The notes: generated by a model from the sequence alone, not told the origin. A stretch of 64,000 nucleotides of DNA from Neobacillus sp. CF12 (GCF_030348765.1 NZ_JAUCEU010000007.1:4561501-4625500), one strand, 5' to 3'. Counted from the stretch's first letter, positions 43,596 to 52,375 are shown. Made by a program: numbers and translations.

Positions 43596-43891
43596 TATTT
43601 TTCTAATAGCCATTTTGTAACAGTTTTAGCTTCCTCTTTTGATAATTGTCCGCCTGGCATCATACCGACTCCATCGTTTAGTAATTTCAGTATTTCTTCT
43701 TCTGAATACTTACTTCCCATGTTAATAACTGGAGGTCCCGCTGCCCCTACCAAGTTTTCTCCATGACAGGATAGACAGCTGAATTTATAAAGGCCTCCTC
43801 CATCCGTAGGTCTTTTTGCATTAGCAGCATTCGATGAACATCCCGAGAGTACTAGTAATGAGAGAGCAAAAACAATCCAAAGTTGCTTCAC
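43595..43891 (-). CDS. cccB: Lipoprotein cytochrome c-551
   Basis: The 98-residue precursor has lipobox LSGC (Cys18), one haem c site CLSCH (39-43) and an axial methionine in GVGMMPGG (77-78). This small diheme-free class I cytochrome matches B. subtilis CccB, a membrane-tethered electron carrier on the outer face that donates to terminal oxidases. The gene is monocistronic; CccB is often encoded far from oxidase genes. No haem-ligation genes are nearby. Confidence 0.9.
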   Translation of the reverse strand: MKQLWIVFALSLLVLSGCSSNAANAKRPTDGGGLYKFSCLSCHGENLVGAAGPPVINMGSKYSEEEILKLLNDGVGMMPGGQLSKEEAKTVTKWLLEK

Positions 43892-44045
43892 GACGTTTCC
43901 TCCTAATGAATCGAATTCGTTAAGGAAAGAATACGGTATAAAACTAAAATATTTCTAAACGAAAGATTAAAATTTCTTAAATGGTTTTTTACGAAAAATT
44001 AGAAGCGGAAAGGATATGGACAGTTTCTAAGGTTGTTTACATACT

Positions 44046-44073
44046 AAACTCCCAGGCAGAATCCTGGGAGTTT
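44046..44073 (-). terminator. Hairpin downstream of the MOSC gene
   Basis: AAACTCCCAGG pairs perfectly with CCTGGGAGTTT. The minus-strand T-run is short, so termination strength is uncertain. Confidence 0.6.
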
Positions 44074-44075
44074 GG

Positions 44076-44720
44076 TTATTTATCTTTTAATTCAAGAAGA
44101 TACTTTCGCCATTGCCCGGCAAGCTCTTCGACTGACAATATTTTCTCTATCATTTCCATTGATGGTGATTTGTCATGGAAGTAGAGATGATGGACCGAGG
44201 CTACAGTTATCTGCGCAGGATGTGAAAGCAGCTTATGTATTCGGGAATCAGCTGTTATTTTTCCTTCTTCCAGCACTCTAAAAAAATATCCAGTGTAGCC
44301 TGTCTCAATAATTCTTTTTAAAAGAAGATGGTTATGATTGCGTTTATTGATGGTGGAGCATGGATATCGCCCTTGAGATACCTGCAGGACGGCCTCACCT
44401 ATCTGAAAAACATCGCCAATACAGACCTGGTCTTCCTTCATGCCTGTTATTGTTAAATTTTCTCCGAATGGAGAAGCAGGTAAGGTTTCACCAAATACAG
44501 TTTCCCAATGTGCATAATGTTCAAAAGGATACACGCAAACGACTCGATCGGAACCACCATGATATTCAGGATTCGCAACCTGATCACCGGTTATTTGATT
44601 AAAGCTTACATCAAGCTCCTGACATTGTTCCTTCCAAATACCGGACACATAGGCTTCATCCTTATAGACCTTATTTTTCGGCAATCCCTTGCTTAAAAAA
44701 ATCAATTCTCTACTATTCAT
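44076..44720 (-). CDS. MOSC-domain protein
   Basis: The 214-residue protein has an MOSC beta-barrel (SGIWKEQ...FNQITGDQVANPEYHGGSDRVVCVYP, SPFGENLTITGM, IGDVFQIGEAVLQVSQGRYPCSTINKR). Its absolutely conserved Cys is in PCSTI. A C-terminal three-helix extension follows, as in YiiM/YflK. These proteins bind molybdenum cofactor and reduce N-hydroxylated compounds or carry sulfide to Moco enzymes. The ATG follows GGAGGGG. Confidence 0.9.
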   Translation of the reverse strand: MNSRELIFLSKGLPKNKVYKDEAYVSGIWKEQCQELDVSFNQITGDQVANPEYHGGSDRVVCVYPFEHYAHWETVFGETLPASPFGENLTITGMKEDQVCIGDVFQIGEAVLQVSQGRYPCSTINKRNHNHLLLKRIIETGYTGYFFRVLEEGKITADSRIHKLLSHPAQITVASVHHLYFHDKSPSMEMIEKILSVEELAGQWRKYLLELKDK

Positions 44721-44764
44721 TGCTTATCCCCTCCTTGTTGTTCATTTTACTACATTTAATTGAA

Positions 44765-45004
44765 AGGCTTTGTTAAATTTGTCTGTTGATTTCCGCCCAC
44801 TAAGGAAAACTGCTTTGAATAATCATCGCAGGGACAGGCGGTTTTTACCTGTCACGAGGCACTTCGCTTTCCGCGGGCGGTCCGGGAGCCGCCTCGGCGC
44901 TTAAGTGCCTGTGGGGTCTCCCCTGCCCCGTCCTCCCGCAGGAGTCTTCGTGCCTTCCGCGTAAATCAACAGAGTGCCAATATCAATTTAGTTTTAACAA
45001 AGCT
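44765..45004. mobile_element. MITE-like element, copy 2
   Basis: The 240-bp copy shares with copy 1 the GC-rich core (CACTTCGCTTTCCGCGGG to CTCCCGCAGGAGTCTTCGTG). It also has its own matched ends, AGGCTTTGTTAAA and TTTTAACAAAGCT. It is 55 bp longer owing to an internal segment near 44799-44856 that itself folds (GACAGGCGGTTTTTACCTGTC). It lies between the MOSC gene's 5' end and the kinase terminator. Confidence 0.78.
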
Positions 45005-45005
45005 A

Positions 45006-45037
45006 ATTAAAAAAAGACCCTCATTTGGGTGAGGGTT
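45006..45037 (-). terminator. Terminator of the histidine kinase gene
   Basis: ACCCTCA and TGAGGGT pair around a short loop; seven T residues follow on the minus strand. Confidence 0.8.
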
Positions 45038-46265
45038 AGGAAAGGCTAAATACTCGCTGGGTTATAGTTGGTAAAAGGATTTCAATTGTAGTTCCTTCAT
45101 TTACTTCACTTGAAACCGTTAATAGACCGTTATGGCTTTCAATAATTTTATAACAGGTCATTAAACCGAGGCCAGTTCCTTTTTCCTTCGTTGTATAAAA
45201 GGGCTCACCGAGTGTTGGAATGCGTTCCTTTGGAATTCCAACTCCCTGATCAATAATAAGGATCGAAATTTTGTCCTCGTCCTTTGCCTTCACCCTCACA
45301 TCAATATTTCCGCCATGGGGCATGGCTTCGATGGAGTTCTTGAGGATATTTATAAAAACCTGCTTTAACTGGTTTTCCTCACAGCTAATCTTAGGCAGGT
45401 CACATTCAAATTCTACAAAAATTTGTACGTTGTTTAAAATAGATTGAGTATTAATTAAAGTTACAACATCTTTTATTAAATCTTTTACATCTTTTTCTGC
45501 AAAAACAGCCGCAGTTGGTTTTGCCAGGACAAGAAATTCGCCGACAATATTATTGATTCGGTCTAGCTCGGATAACACAATATCATAGTATTCTTCACGA
45601 TGATGCTCGATTTTGAATAGCTGAATGAATCCTTTAATGGAGGTAAGCGGATTGCGAATTTCATGGGCAATGCCTGCAGCCATTTGGCCGAGGAGAGCTA
45701 ATTTTTCCGATTTTTGCAGCAGTTGCTCGGTTTGTGCTTTTCTTTCGGTAATATCTTTTCCAATTGACAAAATAGCCTCTTTTCCTTCGAAAGTTATGTA
45801 CATGGAAGCGCCTTCGAAGACAAAGAGAGAACCGTCCAACCGGATAAATTTGTATTCGATATTGTTTAAAGGAAGTTTTTCTTTTTTTACTTGTTTCAAA
45901 CGTTCGGTTAGTCGTTCCTTATATTCCGGAAAAAGATAGTTATGTATCGAGGTTCCAATTACCTCTTCCTTTTGCGTTGCACCTATCATTTTTACAGCTT
46001 CTTTATTCACATAGATCACCTTATGGTCTTGGTGAATAATAACGGCTTTTGGCAGGGAATCTATTAATTTTTTATAGTTATCTTCACTGTCACGCGCTTT
46101 TTTTCCATAGAATCGTGCCCGGTCATATTGCCAGCCAACGAGCCAGGCAATGGTTGTGAAAATAAGGAAGTCTACCGTAAATATATCGTCATGATTGACA
46201 ATGGTTTGAAAAATAGAAAAAAGTACAGAAATTAACACGAGTGTTATTTGGCCCGATTTATTCAT
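45036..46265 (-). CDS. Orphan PAS histidine kinase of the sporulation-kinase type
   Basis: The 409-residue protein has two short N-terminal spans (7-48), a PAS domain (about 63-175: KAVIIHQDHKVIYVNKEAV), a HisKA dimerisation helix with AAGIAHEIRNPLTSIKGFIQL (His201) and an HATPase domain with N (ILKNSIEAM), G1 (IDQGVGIP), F and G2 (KGTGLGL) boxes. The H-box closely follows KinA-E sporulation kinases, and no response regulator is adjacent. Feeding phosphate to Spo0F is therefore likely, though unproven. The outward domain between the spans is almost absent, so the PAS domain should sense an intracellular cue. Confidence 0.9.
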   Translation of the reverse strand: MNKSGQITLVLISVLFSIFQTIVNHDDIFTVDFLIFTTIAWLVGWQYDRARFYGKKARDSEDNYKKLIDSLPKAVIIHQDHKVIYVNKEAVKMIGATQKEEVIGTSIHNYLFPEYKERLTERLKQVKKEKLPLNNIEYKFIRLDGSLFVFEGASMYITFEGKEAILSIGKDITERKAQTEQLLQKSEKLALLGQMAAGIAHEIRNPLTSIKGFIQLFKIEHHREEYYDIVLSELDRINNIVGEFLVLAKPTAAVFAEKDVKDLIKDVVTLINTQSILNNVQIFVEFECDLPKISCEENQLKQVFINILKNSIEAMPHGGNIDVRVKAKDEDKISILIIDQGVGIPKERIPTLGEPFYTTKEKGTGLGLMTCYKIIESHNGLLTVSSEVNEGTTIEILLPTITQRVFSLS

Positions 46266-46377
46266 TCATTTTTCCCCATGATTATCTGAATTTGTTACTA
46301 TCATATCACGAAACATGATAAAGTTAATAGAAAATTAGTGCAATAGATTCATTTATTAAGATTAACAAGTGAAAACA

Positions 46378-46408
46378 AAAGCCAGGAAACCAGGCTGGCT
46401 TTTGTTAC
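46378..46408 (-). terminator. Terminator of the SPOR-glucosaminidase gene
   Basis: AAAAGCCAG and CTGGCTTTT pair; minus-strand GCTTTTGTTTTC follows. Confidence 0.72.
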
Positions 46409-46421
46409 TAAAAAGGTAGTT

Positions 46422-47174
46422 TTACGATTGAGCCATTCTTTGAAATAAACTTAAGATCGATTGACCATATGTGGTTCCTGGTACAGCCCATTTTCCGTTT
46501 AATGCGGTCCAGGTTGTGGCAGAACCACGGTTGACAAGATGGAAGCGAGGATCAACTAATGGGTATCGATTTGGTAAAGGTGCAGTGGTAGCATAAGCAA
46601 ACAAATGCTGAAGATGTGCAAGTACACCTTCCTCAGCTGTATTAAAGGTGGCACCTCGGGCACCACCACCTGTCGCACCAATTCCTGCAAAGTTGTTTTG
46701 CCCATTCCTTACATCGCCTGTAAACCGAAAATAGCCTGTTTCGTGCATGGCTTGGGCGAAAGCTACATCGCCTCTTATGCCATAATATTCACCTAACGTT
46801 TTATAATAATCTCCCAGTAATGGAGCATTAGGGTTGATCGTTCTGACATATTCATTCATTTTTTCAGCGGAGAGTTGGGTAGGTCCCAAAATGGTGGTTG
46901 GGTTTAGATCAATGGAGCGTGGAGTTGTACTAGTACTGGAGGCAGCAGTTTCTGTTGCTATGAAAGCAGTTATTCCTGTCTTTGCTTTGATTTCTGACAC
47001 TTGCCTTTGGGCGTTGTCCCTAGTAGAAAATGCACCGGCTTGGACTCGGTACCAAGTCTCGCCCGAGATTATTGTGGTAACGATAAAGGATTGGATTCCT
47101 CTTGAACGCAGGAAGGTAACTCGCTCCTGTGCATTTTCTCTTGACTTGAATGATCCGGCAAATACTTTATACAT
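46422..47174 (-). CDS. SPOR-domain N-acetylglucosaminidase
   Basis: The 250-residue protein has two SPOR repeats (YKVFAGSFKSRENAQERVTFLR and YRVQAGAFSTRDNAQRQVSEIK, residues 2-75) that bind denuded glycan strands. A Ser/Thr linker leads to a glucosaminidase domain (about 110-248) with catalytic Glu in FAQAMHETGYFRF and GQNNFAGIGATGG. It would hydrolyse peptidoglycan GlcNAc linkages. There is no signal peptide or membrane anchor from the ATG, which follows GGAGGAGATGA. It must leave the cell by another route, act after mother-cell lysis, or be a spore-associated enzyme. Confidence 0.85.
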   Translation of the reverse strand: MYKVFAGSFKSRENAQERVTFLRSRGIQSFIVTTIISGETWYRVQAGAFSTRDNAQRQVSEIKAKTGITAFIATETAASSTSTTPRSIDLNPTTILGPTQLSAEKMNEYVRTINPNAPLLGDYYKTLGEYYGIRGDVAFAQAMHETGYFRFTGDVRNGQNNFAGIGATGGGARGATFNTAEEGVLAHLQHLFAYATTAPLPNRYPLVDPRFHLVNRGSATTWTALNGKWAVPGTTYGQSILSLFQRMAQS

Positions 47175-47253
47175 TTCATCTCCTCCATTTATAGTTTCTC
47201 TTTATGTTATGAGAAAGAGAGGGGGGTGTCGATGGACAATTGCCTGAAGAAAA

Positions 47254-47279
47254 AGAAAACCCCCCTGGTGGAGGTTTCA
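47254..47279 (-). terminator. Terminator of the EamA transporter gene
   Basis: AAAACCCCCC pairs with GGAGGTTTT with one wobble; on the minus strand TTTTCTTTTTC follows. Confidence 0.7.
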
Positions 47280-48188
47280 TTATGTTCCGCTATTAACGGT
47301 TCCTTTAATATGAATCTTTTTTTGCTGTTGTATTAAAAAGAAAAAGACACCGAGGAGGACGAGCATTCCACCTGCAATTTGCCAGTTAGCTAGATGCTCA
47401 TTTAGCATAATAACGGCTAATATCGATGCTCCCACGGGTTCACCTAATATACTCATGGAAATCGTTGTAGCATTGACATAGTTTAAGAGCCAATTATTGA
47501 TGATATGGCTTATTGTAGGTACGGTAGCAAGTAAAAGGAAAATCCCCCATTCCTTTGCGGGGTATCCGCTAAAAGCAACATTTGCGCTTACGTTATAGAT
47601 TGTTAGAACAATGGTTGCAATGAAAAACACACAAAAGCTATAAATCCAATGGGATACTTTTTTTACAATGCTTTGGCCAATCATTAGGTAGCCAACCACG
47701 GCAATGACACTTAAAAAGGATAGGATGTCTCCTAGAATAGCATCCCGGCTTAAAGCAAAGTCACCCCAGCCAATCATCATTGCGCCGATAATCGCAATTC
47801 CCATTGTCATCAATGCGGAAGCCGTTGTTCGTTCTTTAAATAGAAAGTACCCTCCGATTAGTGAGACAATAGGCTGCAGCGCAAGAATGATGGTAGAACT
47901 TGCAACAGTGGTTAATTTTAACGAACCGAACCAAAGGACAAAGTGTAAAGCTAAAAAAACGCCTGAAAAAAATAAAAAAGTCCAATCCTTTTTTGTGATT
48001 TTTTTAATTTCCTCGCGGTTTTTCCAGACGATAGGAAGCATTAATAGACTTGCGAACATCATGCGATACATACTCAATATCGATGCAGGTGCGTCTGACC
48101 ATTTTACAAAGATTGCTGAAAACGATATGGCAATAATCGAAATGGTGAGCGGTAAGACAATAGATCTGGAATTCTCTTGTTGGTTCAT
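47280..48188 (-). CDS. EamA/DMT-family transporter
   Basis: The 302-residue, ten-span protein is built from two EamA repeats (about 10-145 and 158-290). Markers are SFSAIFVKWSDAPASILSMYRMMFASLLMLPIVW, LALHFVLWFGSLKLTTVASSTIILALQPI, and SILGEPVGASILAVIMLNEHL in the second repeat. The family exports amino acids, metabolites or drugs; the substrate cannot be inferred. It ends with a short basic tail and its own terminator. Confidence 0.88.
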   Translation of the reverse strand: MNQQENSRSIVLPLTISIIAISFSAIFVKWSDAPASILSMYRMMFASLLMLPIVWKNREEIKKITKKDWTFLFFSGVFLALHFVLWFGSLKLTTVASSTIILALQPIVSLIGGYFLFKERTTASALMTMGIAIIGAMMIGWGDFALSRDAILGDILSFLSVIAVVGYLMIGQSIVKKVSHWIYSFCVFFIATIVLTIYNVSANVAFSGYPAKEWGIFLLLATVPTISHIINNWLLNYVNATTISMSILGEPVGASILAVIMLNEHLANWQIAGGMLVLLGVFFFLIQQQKKIHIKGTVNSGT

Positions 48189-48303
48189 TTCTTTCCTCTT
48201 TTCTGGATATATGGGTGATACGGATTTGATAGAAATAAATCTAAATGAATTTTATCACAAATATCGTACCCGGAGATACTAACAAAACTCACCAGCGACA
48301 TAC

Positions 48304-48349
48304 AAAAAACGTCAATCCCATATTGCGAAGAGGGGTTGACGTTTTTTAG
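48304..48349 (-). terminator. Terminator of the alaR-alaT operon
   Basis: AAAAAACGTCAA and TTGACGTTTTTT with inner CCC/GGG form a long stem; a T-run follows on the minus strand. Confidence 0.85.
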
Positions 48350-48353
48350 GTGA

Positions 48354-49565
48354 TTAGTTGTTTGTATAAAGCTCTTGGGTATGCTTTTTCTTTTCTTCCA
48401 ATGAATTCATGAAACGTTCCATTCGTTTTACGGCTTCTTGTAGTTGTTCCATTGAAGTCGCATAGGAGCACCGTACATAGCCTTCGCCACTCTCGCCAAA
48501 GGCACTTCCAGGTACGACTGCTACTTTTTCTGCTAGTAGAAGTTCTTCAGCAAATTGTTCAGAAGTCATACCAGTTTTCTTAATAGAAGGGAAGACATAG
48601 AATGCTCCACCTGGAGTGTGGCAGTCCAATCCAATATGGTTTAAGGATTGAACGATGTAATTCCGTCTTCTACGGTAACTTCTTCTCATGCTTTCCACTT
48701 CGTGATAGGTATTTCGTAAAGCCTCGATGGCACCATGCTGCAGCATATGTGGTGCACACATGGTGGTATATTGTAAGATTTTTACCATTTGTTCTGTGAA
48801 TGGTTTTGGTGCAGCTAAGAAACCTAATCGCCAGCCTGTCATGGCAAATCCTTTTGAGAAGCCGTTAATTAAGATGGTTCGCTCGTACATGCCTTCAATA
48901 GAAGCAAAGCTTGTATATTCTTCATCATAGGTTAATTCTGCATAGATTTCATCCGAGACGACGAGTAAGTCGTGTTTTATGATTACAGATGCAAGGTTTG
49001 TTAATTCTTCTTTGTTTAGATAGGTTCCCGTTGGGTTATTTGGTGAACACAACAATATTGCTTTTGTCCGACTGGTAATAGCATTTTCGATTTGTTCGGG
49101 TGTAAGTTTAAAGCCATTACTAGGGTGTGTTGAGACTGGTATTGGCTTCCCGCCTGCCAAGGTGACTAATGGCGCATAAGAAACGAAAGCAGGTTCAATA
49201 ATCAATACTTCGTCTCCCGGGTTCAAAATAGCACGGAAAGATAGGTCAATCGCCTGACTAGCACCGGCTGTCACGATTACTTGGTCGACAGGATTATACT
49301 TTACACCAAATCGTCGATTTAAGTAGAAGGAAATTTCCTCCCTTAATTCTAGTAAACCGGGATTGGCCGTGTAAGAAGTATAGCCTTCTTCTAATGAAAG
49401 AATTGCTGCTTCCCGAATGCTCCACGGAGTAATAAAGTCCGGCTCACCGACCCCTAAAGAAATGACTCCTTTAATGGAAGCAGCCAGGTCAAAAAACTTC
49501 CTAATTCCAGATGGTTTTAGTTCTTTTACCATCTCCGATAAATAGTGTTGATGTTCCTTCATCAT
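48354..49565 (-). CDS. alaT: Class I/II aminotransferase AlaT
   Basis: The 403-residue PLP enzyme has VTAGASQAIDLSFRAILNPGDEVLI, LLCSPNNPTGTYL (Asn for the pyridine face), VSDEIYAELTYD (Asp and Tyr) and the Schiff-base lysine in NGFSKGFAMTGWRLG (Lys238). It matches B. subtilis YugH/AlaT, implicated in alanine synthesis from pyruvate. Its start overlaps the end of the upstream Lrp-type regulator by four bases, the same order as B. subtilis alaR-alaT. The start shown begins MMKEH; the second Met is an alternative. Confidence 0.9.
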   Translation of the reverse strand: MMKEHQHYLSEMVKELKPSGIRKFFDLAASIKGVISLGVGEPDFITPWSIREAAILSLEEGYTSYTANPGLLELREEISFYLNRRFGVKYNPVDQVIVTAGASQAIDLSFRAILNPGDEVLIIEPAFVSYAPLVTLAGGKPIPVSTHPSNGFKLTPEQIENAITSRTKAILLCSPNNPTGTYLNKEELTNLASVIIKHDLLVVSDEIYAELTYDEEYTSFASIEGMYERTILINGFSKGFAMTGWRLGFLAAPKPFTEQMVKILQYTTMCAPHMLQHGAIEALRNTYHEVESMRRSYRRRRNYIVQSLNHIGLDCHTPGGAFYVFPSIKKTGMTSEQFAEELLLAEKVAVVPGSAFGESGEGYVRCSYATSMEQLQEAVKRMERFMNSLEEKKKHTQELYTNN

Positions 49566-50065
49566 GGTGAAACCACCATTCTACGGTCTTTTTCATTGTT
49601 ATCGCCAAAGATGACACCATCATGTTTGTATTTTTTTAACATGAAATGAGTGGTCGTAGAGATTACATTATCAATGGTTGATAGCTTTTCCGACACAAAT
49701 CTAGCGATCTCACTCATTGTTTTTCCTTCAATGGTAATCGATAAATCATAGGCTCCAGACATGAGATAAAGTGAGGTAACCTCAGGAAAGCGGTAAATTC
49801 TTTCCGCCACTTCATCGAAACCAACCCCGCGTTTCGGTGTCACTTTTACATCAATCATCGCCACAATATTTTCCTTACCAGCCACCTTACTCCAGTCAAT
49901 CAAAGCCGGATAACTAACAATGACCTTCTCATCCTCTAGCTTCTTAATGATAGCCGTAACATTCTCCACACTCGAACTAACCATCAAAGCAATATCCTCC
50001 ACCGAAACCCTATGGCTCTCCTCCAAAATCGAAAGAACCTCTAACTCCTCACCAGACAACCTCAT
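49562..50065 (-). CDS. alaR: Lrp/AsnC-family regulator AlaR
   Basis: The 167-residue protein has an N-terminal winged helix-turn-helix (about 3-55: LSILEESHRVSVEDIALMVSSSVENVTAIIKKLEDEKVI). A RAM effector domain follows (70-150: VAMIDVKVTPKRGVGFDEVAERIYRFPEVTSLYLMSGAYDLSI). Lrp-type proteins form octamers responsive to amino acids. Coupling to alaT by ATGA overlap indicates that it controls alanine metabolism, as in B. subtilis. Upstream 214 bp contain a double-hairpin repeat but no clear operator. Confidence 0.9.
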   Translation of the reverse strand: MRLSGEELEVLSILEESHRVSVEDIALMVSSSVENVTAIIKKLEDEKVIVSYPALIDWSKVAGKENIVAMIDVKVTPKRGVGFDEVAERIYRFPEVTSLYLMSGAYDLSITIEGKTMSEIARFVSEKLSTIDNVISTTTHFMLKKYKHDGVIFGDNNEKDRRMVVSP

Positions 50066-50151
50066 TTAAATCCCCCTCATAACGTTCAAATTTAATATTA
50101 CTATAATACATCATTGTTAGAATAAATAAAATATAATATGGTGCCTCTTCA

Positions 50152-50208
50152 GGTGCCTGTCACCACTCGTGGACAAATGGGTGTATTTGTCCGTGTGAGG
50201 TGGACAGT
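50152..50208 (+). repeat. Double-hairpin repeat, copy 2 (long form)
   Basis: GGTGCCTGTCACC, then ACTCGTGGACAAAT...ATTTGTCCGTG, then TGAGGTGGACAGT. The end hairpin carries the CCTGT loop orientation. It lies between the alaR 5' end and the Nudix gene 3' end. Confidence 0.85.
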
Positions 50209-50279
50209 TGCCTGTTCCTTAGTTAGGTTGAATGAAATAAGGGTTTTGGCACATGTTGTGCTGAAAACCCTTTTGGATA

Positions 50280-50810
50280 TTACTGTTGTTTTTTTACTAG
50301 GTAACGAAGGATAGCTGCGAGCCCTGCTCCGTGTCTGAATTCCCCATTATTAATTAACTGATTTAATTTGTCCATTTCGATGGTATGTATGTCTATTTGT
50401 TCTGTTGCTTCTAATTGTTGCTCCTTCTTTATCAGGTCGGTAGCGGCAAAAAGAAATATCTGTTCACTCGTGGATCCAGGTGAGGGGTAAACACTGCCTA
50501 AATCTATCCAGTGATTTGCCTGGTAGCCTGTTTCTTCCTCTAGCTCTCTTTTTGCTGCAGAAAGGGGTTCGATATCGTCTGAATCAATGGCGCCAGCAGG
50601 CAATTCCCATTGCCAGTCTTTGACAGCATGGCGATATTGCCGAATACAAATGACCTTTCCATCCTCCGTTATTGGCAGTATACACACTCCTTTTGAGAAA
50701 TTCACATAAGAGAAATGCATATCTGTATGATTTGGCAGGGTGACGTCTTCCTGCACAATTTCAAATCGGTCTATTGTGTCTTTTTGAACGTTATTAATTT
50801 TCCATTCCAC
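50280..50810 (-). CDS. Nudix hydrolase, ADP-ribose pyrophosphatase-like
   Basis: The 176-residue protein has a Nudix fold with LPAGAIDSDDIEPLSAAKRELEEETGY. The metal-binding RELEEE core is intact, while the first half of the box holds one extra residue relative to the G-x5-E pattern. SPGSTSEQIFLFAATDL is typical of ADP-ribose pyrophosphatases. It likely hydrolyses a nucleoside diphosphate sugar. The start codon is placed at ATG 50810 after AGGTGG. An inverted repeat at about 50236-50276 (AAGGGTTTTG/CAAAACCCTT-like) follows the gene. Confidence 0.87.
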   Translation of the reverse strand: MEWKINNVQKDTIDRFEIVQEDVTLPNHTDMHFSYVNFSKGVCILPITEDGKVICIRQYRHAVKDWQWELPAGAIDSDDIEPLSAAKRELEEETGYQANHWIDLGSVYPSPGSTSEQIFLFAATDLIKKEQQLEATEQIDIHTIEMDKLNQLINNGEFRHGAGLAAILRYLVKKQQ

Positions 50811-50905
50811 CTAAAACACCTCTTTCGTATGTGCTAATAGATTAATTTTTGCTTAAGACTAGATGAAATTCAAGGAAAAAGGTGGGGTAGCTGGTATTAA
50901 TAGTC

Positions 50906-51328
50906 TTAATTTCCTAAATCGAGTTGTCTTTTTTGTTTTATCCTAAAGAACCTAGCTATCCCTATTGCAATCAAAATCCCTGTTAAATCAAAGCCAATAT
51001 CAAAAAGCCTTCCACCACGGGTGAAATGTAATTGTAGAACTTCAGTAAGGGCGGCAAAAGAGGCGGCCATAAATAGGATGAGTAAGTTTGACCTGAATTT
51101 TGTCAACAACAGAACAGTTAGAACAAGAAAAACGACTACATGTCCAAGCTTTTGAACCATTAAATCTCTGGAAATGCCAGCGGGAAACGGTGAAAAGAAC
51201 GCAGAATAAGATGGGGAGGAATCCCATTGAAAGCTCACGACCCCAAAATGAATCAAATCATGAAAGCTGGCAGTACTAGTTAAAATCAAAATAGCGCTGC
51301 ACCAAATAAAAATAAACAAACTCCTCAT
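50906..51328 (-). CDS. VanZ-family membrane protein
   Basis: The 140-residue protein has an N-terminal span (3-20) and three more (about 62-80, 85-100, 112-130). KLGHVVVFLVLTVLL and ALTEVLQLHFTRGGRLFDIGFDLTGILIA are the VanZ-like signature. The family is named for teicoplanin resistance, but most members, including Bacillus ones, have no established function. GGAGGATGAGCG precedes the start. No glycopeptide resistance genes are adjacent. Confidence 0.85.
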   Translation of the reverse strand: MRSLFIFIWCSAILILTSTASFHDLIHFGVVSFQWDSSPSYSAFFSPFPAGISRDLMVQKLGHVVVFLVLTVLLLTKFRSNLLILFMAASFAALTEVLQLHFTRGGRLFDIGFDLTGILIAIGIARFFRIKQKRQLDLGN

Positions 51329-51431
51329 CGCTCATCCTCCTCAACTAACAAGTTTGACGGATACAAGTAGTTTCATACATGTGCATAAAATGGCTGTAAA
51401 TTATGTATAATTGAAGGGATATTGCATAAAT

Positions 51432-51444
51432 GGTGACAGGCACC
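51432..51444 (+). repeat. Double-hairpin repeat fragment, copy 3
   Basis: Only the 13-bp end hairpin GGTGACAGGCACC is clear, followed by a second GGCACC. It lies 33 bp before the GNAT gene start. Confidence 0.6.
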
Positions 51445-51477
51445 ATTGTTGGCACCATTGTTTAGGGGGACGCAGGG

Positions 51478-52371
51478 ATGAGGGTGGCAGCTATAGAGAA
51501 TGTAAGAGTTCATGACTTTGTGGTGTATTGTAAGAAGCATCGGAAGCTGGTTGATGATTCTTACTTGTATGATTTTGAATTAAGAGACTTTGAGGTTAGT
51601 GAAGAGAATCCAACTTTTGTCATCCTAAATCAGCAGGATGAAATTGTTGGTGCTGCTTCGTTGGTGATGGATGATTACCATAAACGAGGGAGAAGAGCGC
51701 GTTTTCGGATTTTTCACTGTGAAGTTGATGATCTCCAACTCTATGAACAGCTGCTGCAGGCAGTTTTAAAACAGACAGCAGACCTTGATAAGGTGTTTTT
51801 ATTTATTCCTGTTGTAAATAATAAATTGATAGAAATCATCCAAGGTTTAAATTTCTCTTTGGAAAGGTACGCCTTTCTCCTTATGAGAGAGGATTCGGAC
51901 GTCCCTGAAGCTAATCTTGCAGAAGGATATGAGATGAAGGCCTTTCAAAGAGGACAAGATGAAGAAAATTGGGCTAAGGTTCGAAATGCAGCTTTTGCTA
52001 CTTTAAAAGGCAGCGAAACGCCTATTACTACCGATGGAGTGACAAAGCTGCTTCATGATGAGGATTACCTTGAAGGAGGTATGATGCTTCTTTTCCATCA
52101 GGGAAAGCCTGTAGGAGTAATTAGAGGAGCAGATGATGAATATGAAAATGCTCCAATCATGAATATCGGACCGGTCGCGGTGATTCCTGAGTACCAGGGA
52201 CGCGGATTAGGCAGAATTTTGCTTAGGACTGCCTTAAAGTTTGCTAAGGAAAAGGGCTATAATCGAACCATCCTCAGTGTAAATGGGGAGAATGAGCGGG
52301 CACAGGCACTTTATCTTCAAGAGGGCTTTAAACAGGTAGAGGCCGTTGTTTGTTACGAATATTTTTTATAA
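51478..52371 (+). CDS. Tandem GNAT acetyltransferase
   Basis: The 297-residue protein has a degenerate N-terminal GNAT half (about 1-135) and a canonical C-terminal half (150-297) with IGPVAVIPEYQGRGLGRILLRTALKFAKEKGY (acetyl-CoA loop Q-x-x-G-L-G) and LSVNGENERAQALYLQEGFK. This resembles two-domain mycothiol-synthase-like acetyltransferases, although mycothiol is not made by Bacillaceae. The acceptor is unknown. A GGGGGACGCAGGG run precedes the ATG. Confidence 0.85.
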   Translation: MRVAAIENVRVHDFVVYCKKHRKLVDDSYLYDFELRDFEVSEENPTFVILNQQDEIVGAASLVMDDYHKRGRRARFRIFHCEVDDLQLYEQLLQAVLKQTADLDKVFLFIPVVNNKLIEIIQGLNFSLERYAFLLMREDSDVPEANLAEGYEMKAFQRGQDEENWAKVRNAAFATLKGSETPITTDGVTKLLHDEDYLEGGMMLLFHQGKPVGVIRGADDEYENAPIMNIGPVAVIPEYQGRGLGRILLRTALKFAKEKGYNRTILSVNGENERAQALYLQEGFKQVEAVVCYEYFL

Positions 52372-52375
52372 ATTT

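Noticed and set aside
47704..48282. 192-residue ORF antisense to the EamA transporter
   Set aside because: A mirror frame opposite a hydrophobic coding gene; no ribosome binding site and no domain-like sequence.
50906..51328. Glycopeptide resistance locus suggested by the VanZ-like protein
   Set aside because: No vanHAX or VanRS genes nearby; VanZ-like proteins are common in sensitive bacilli.
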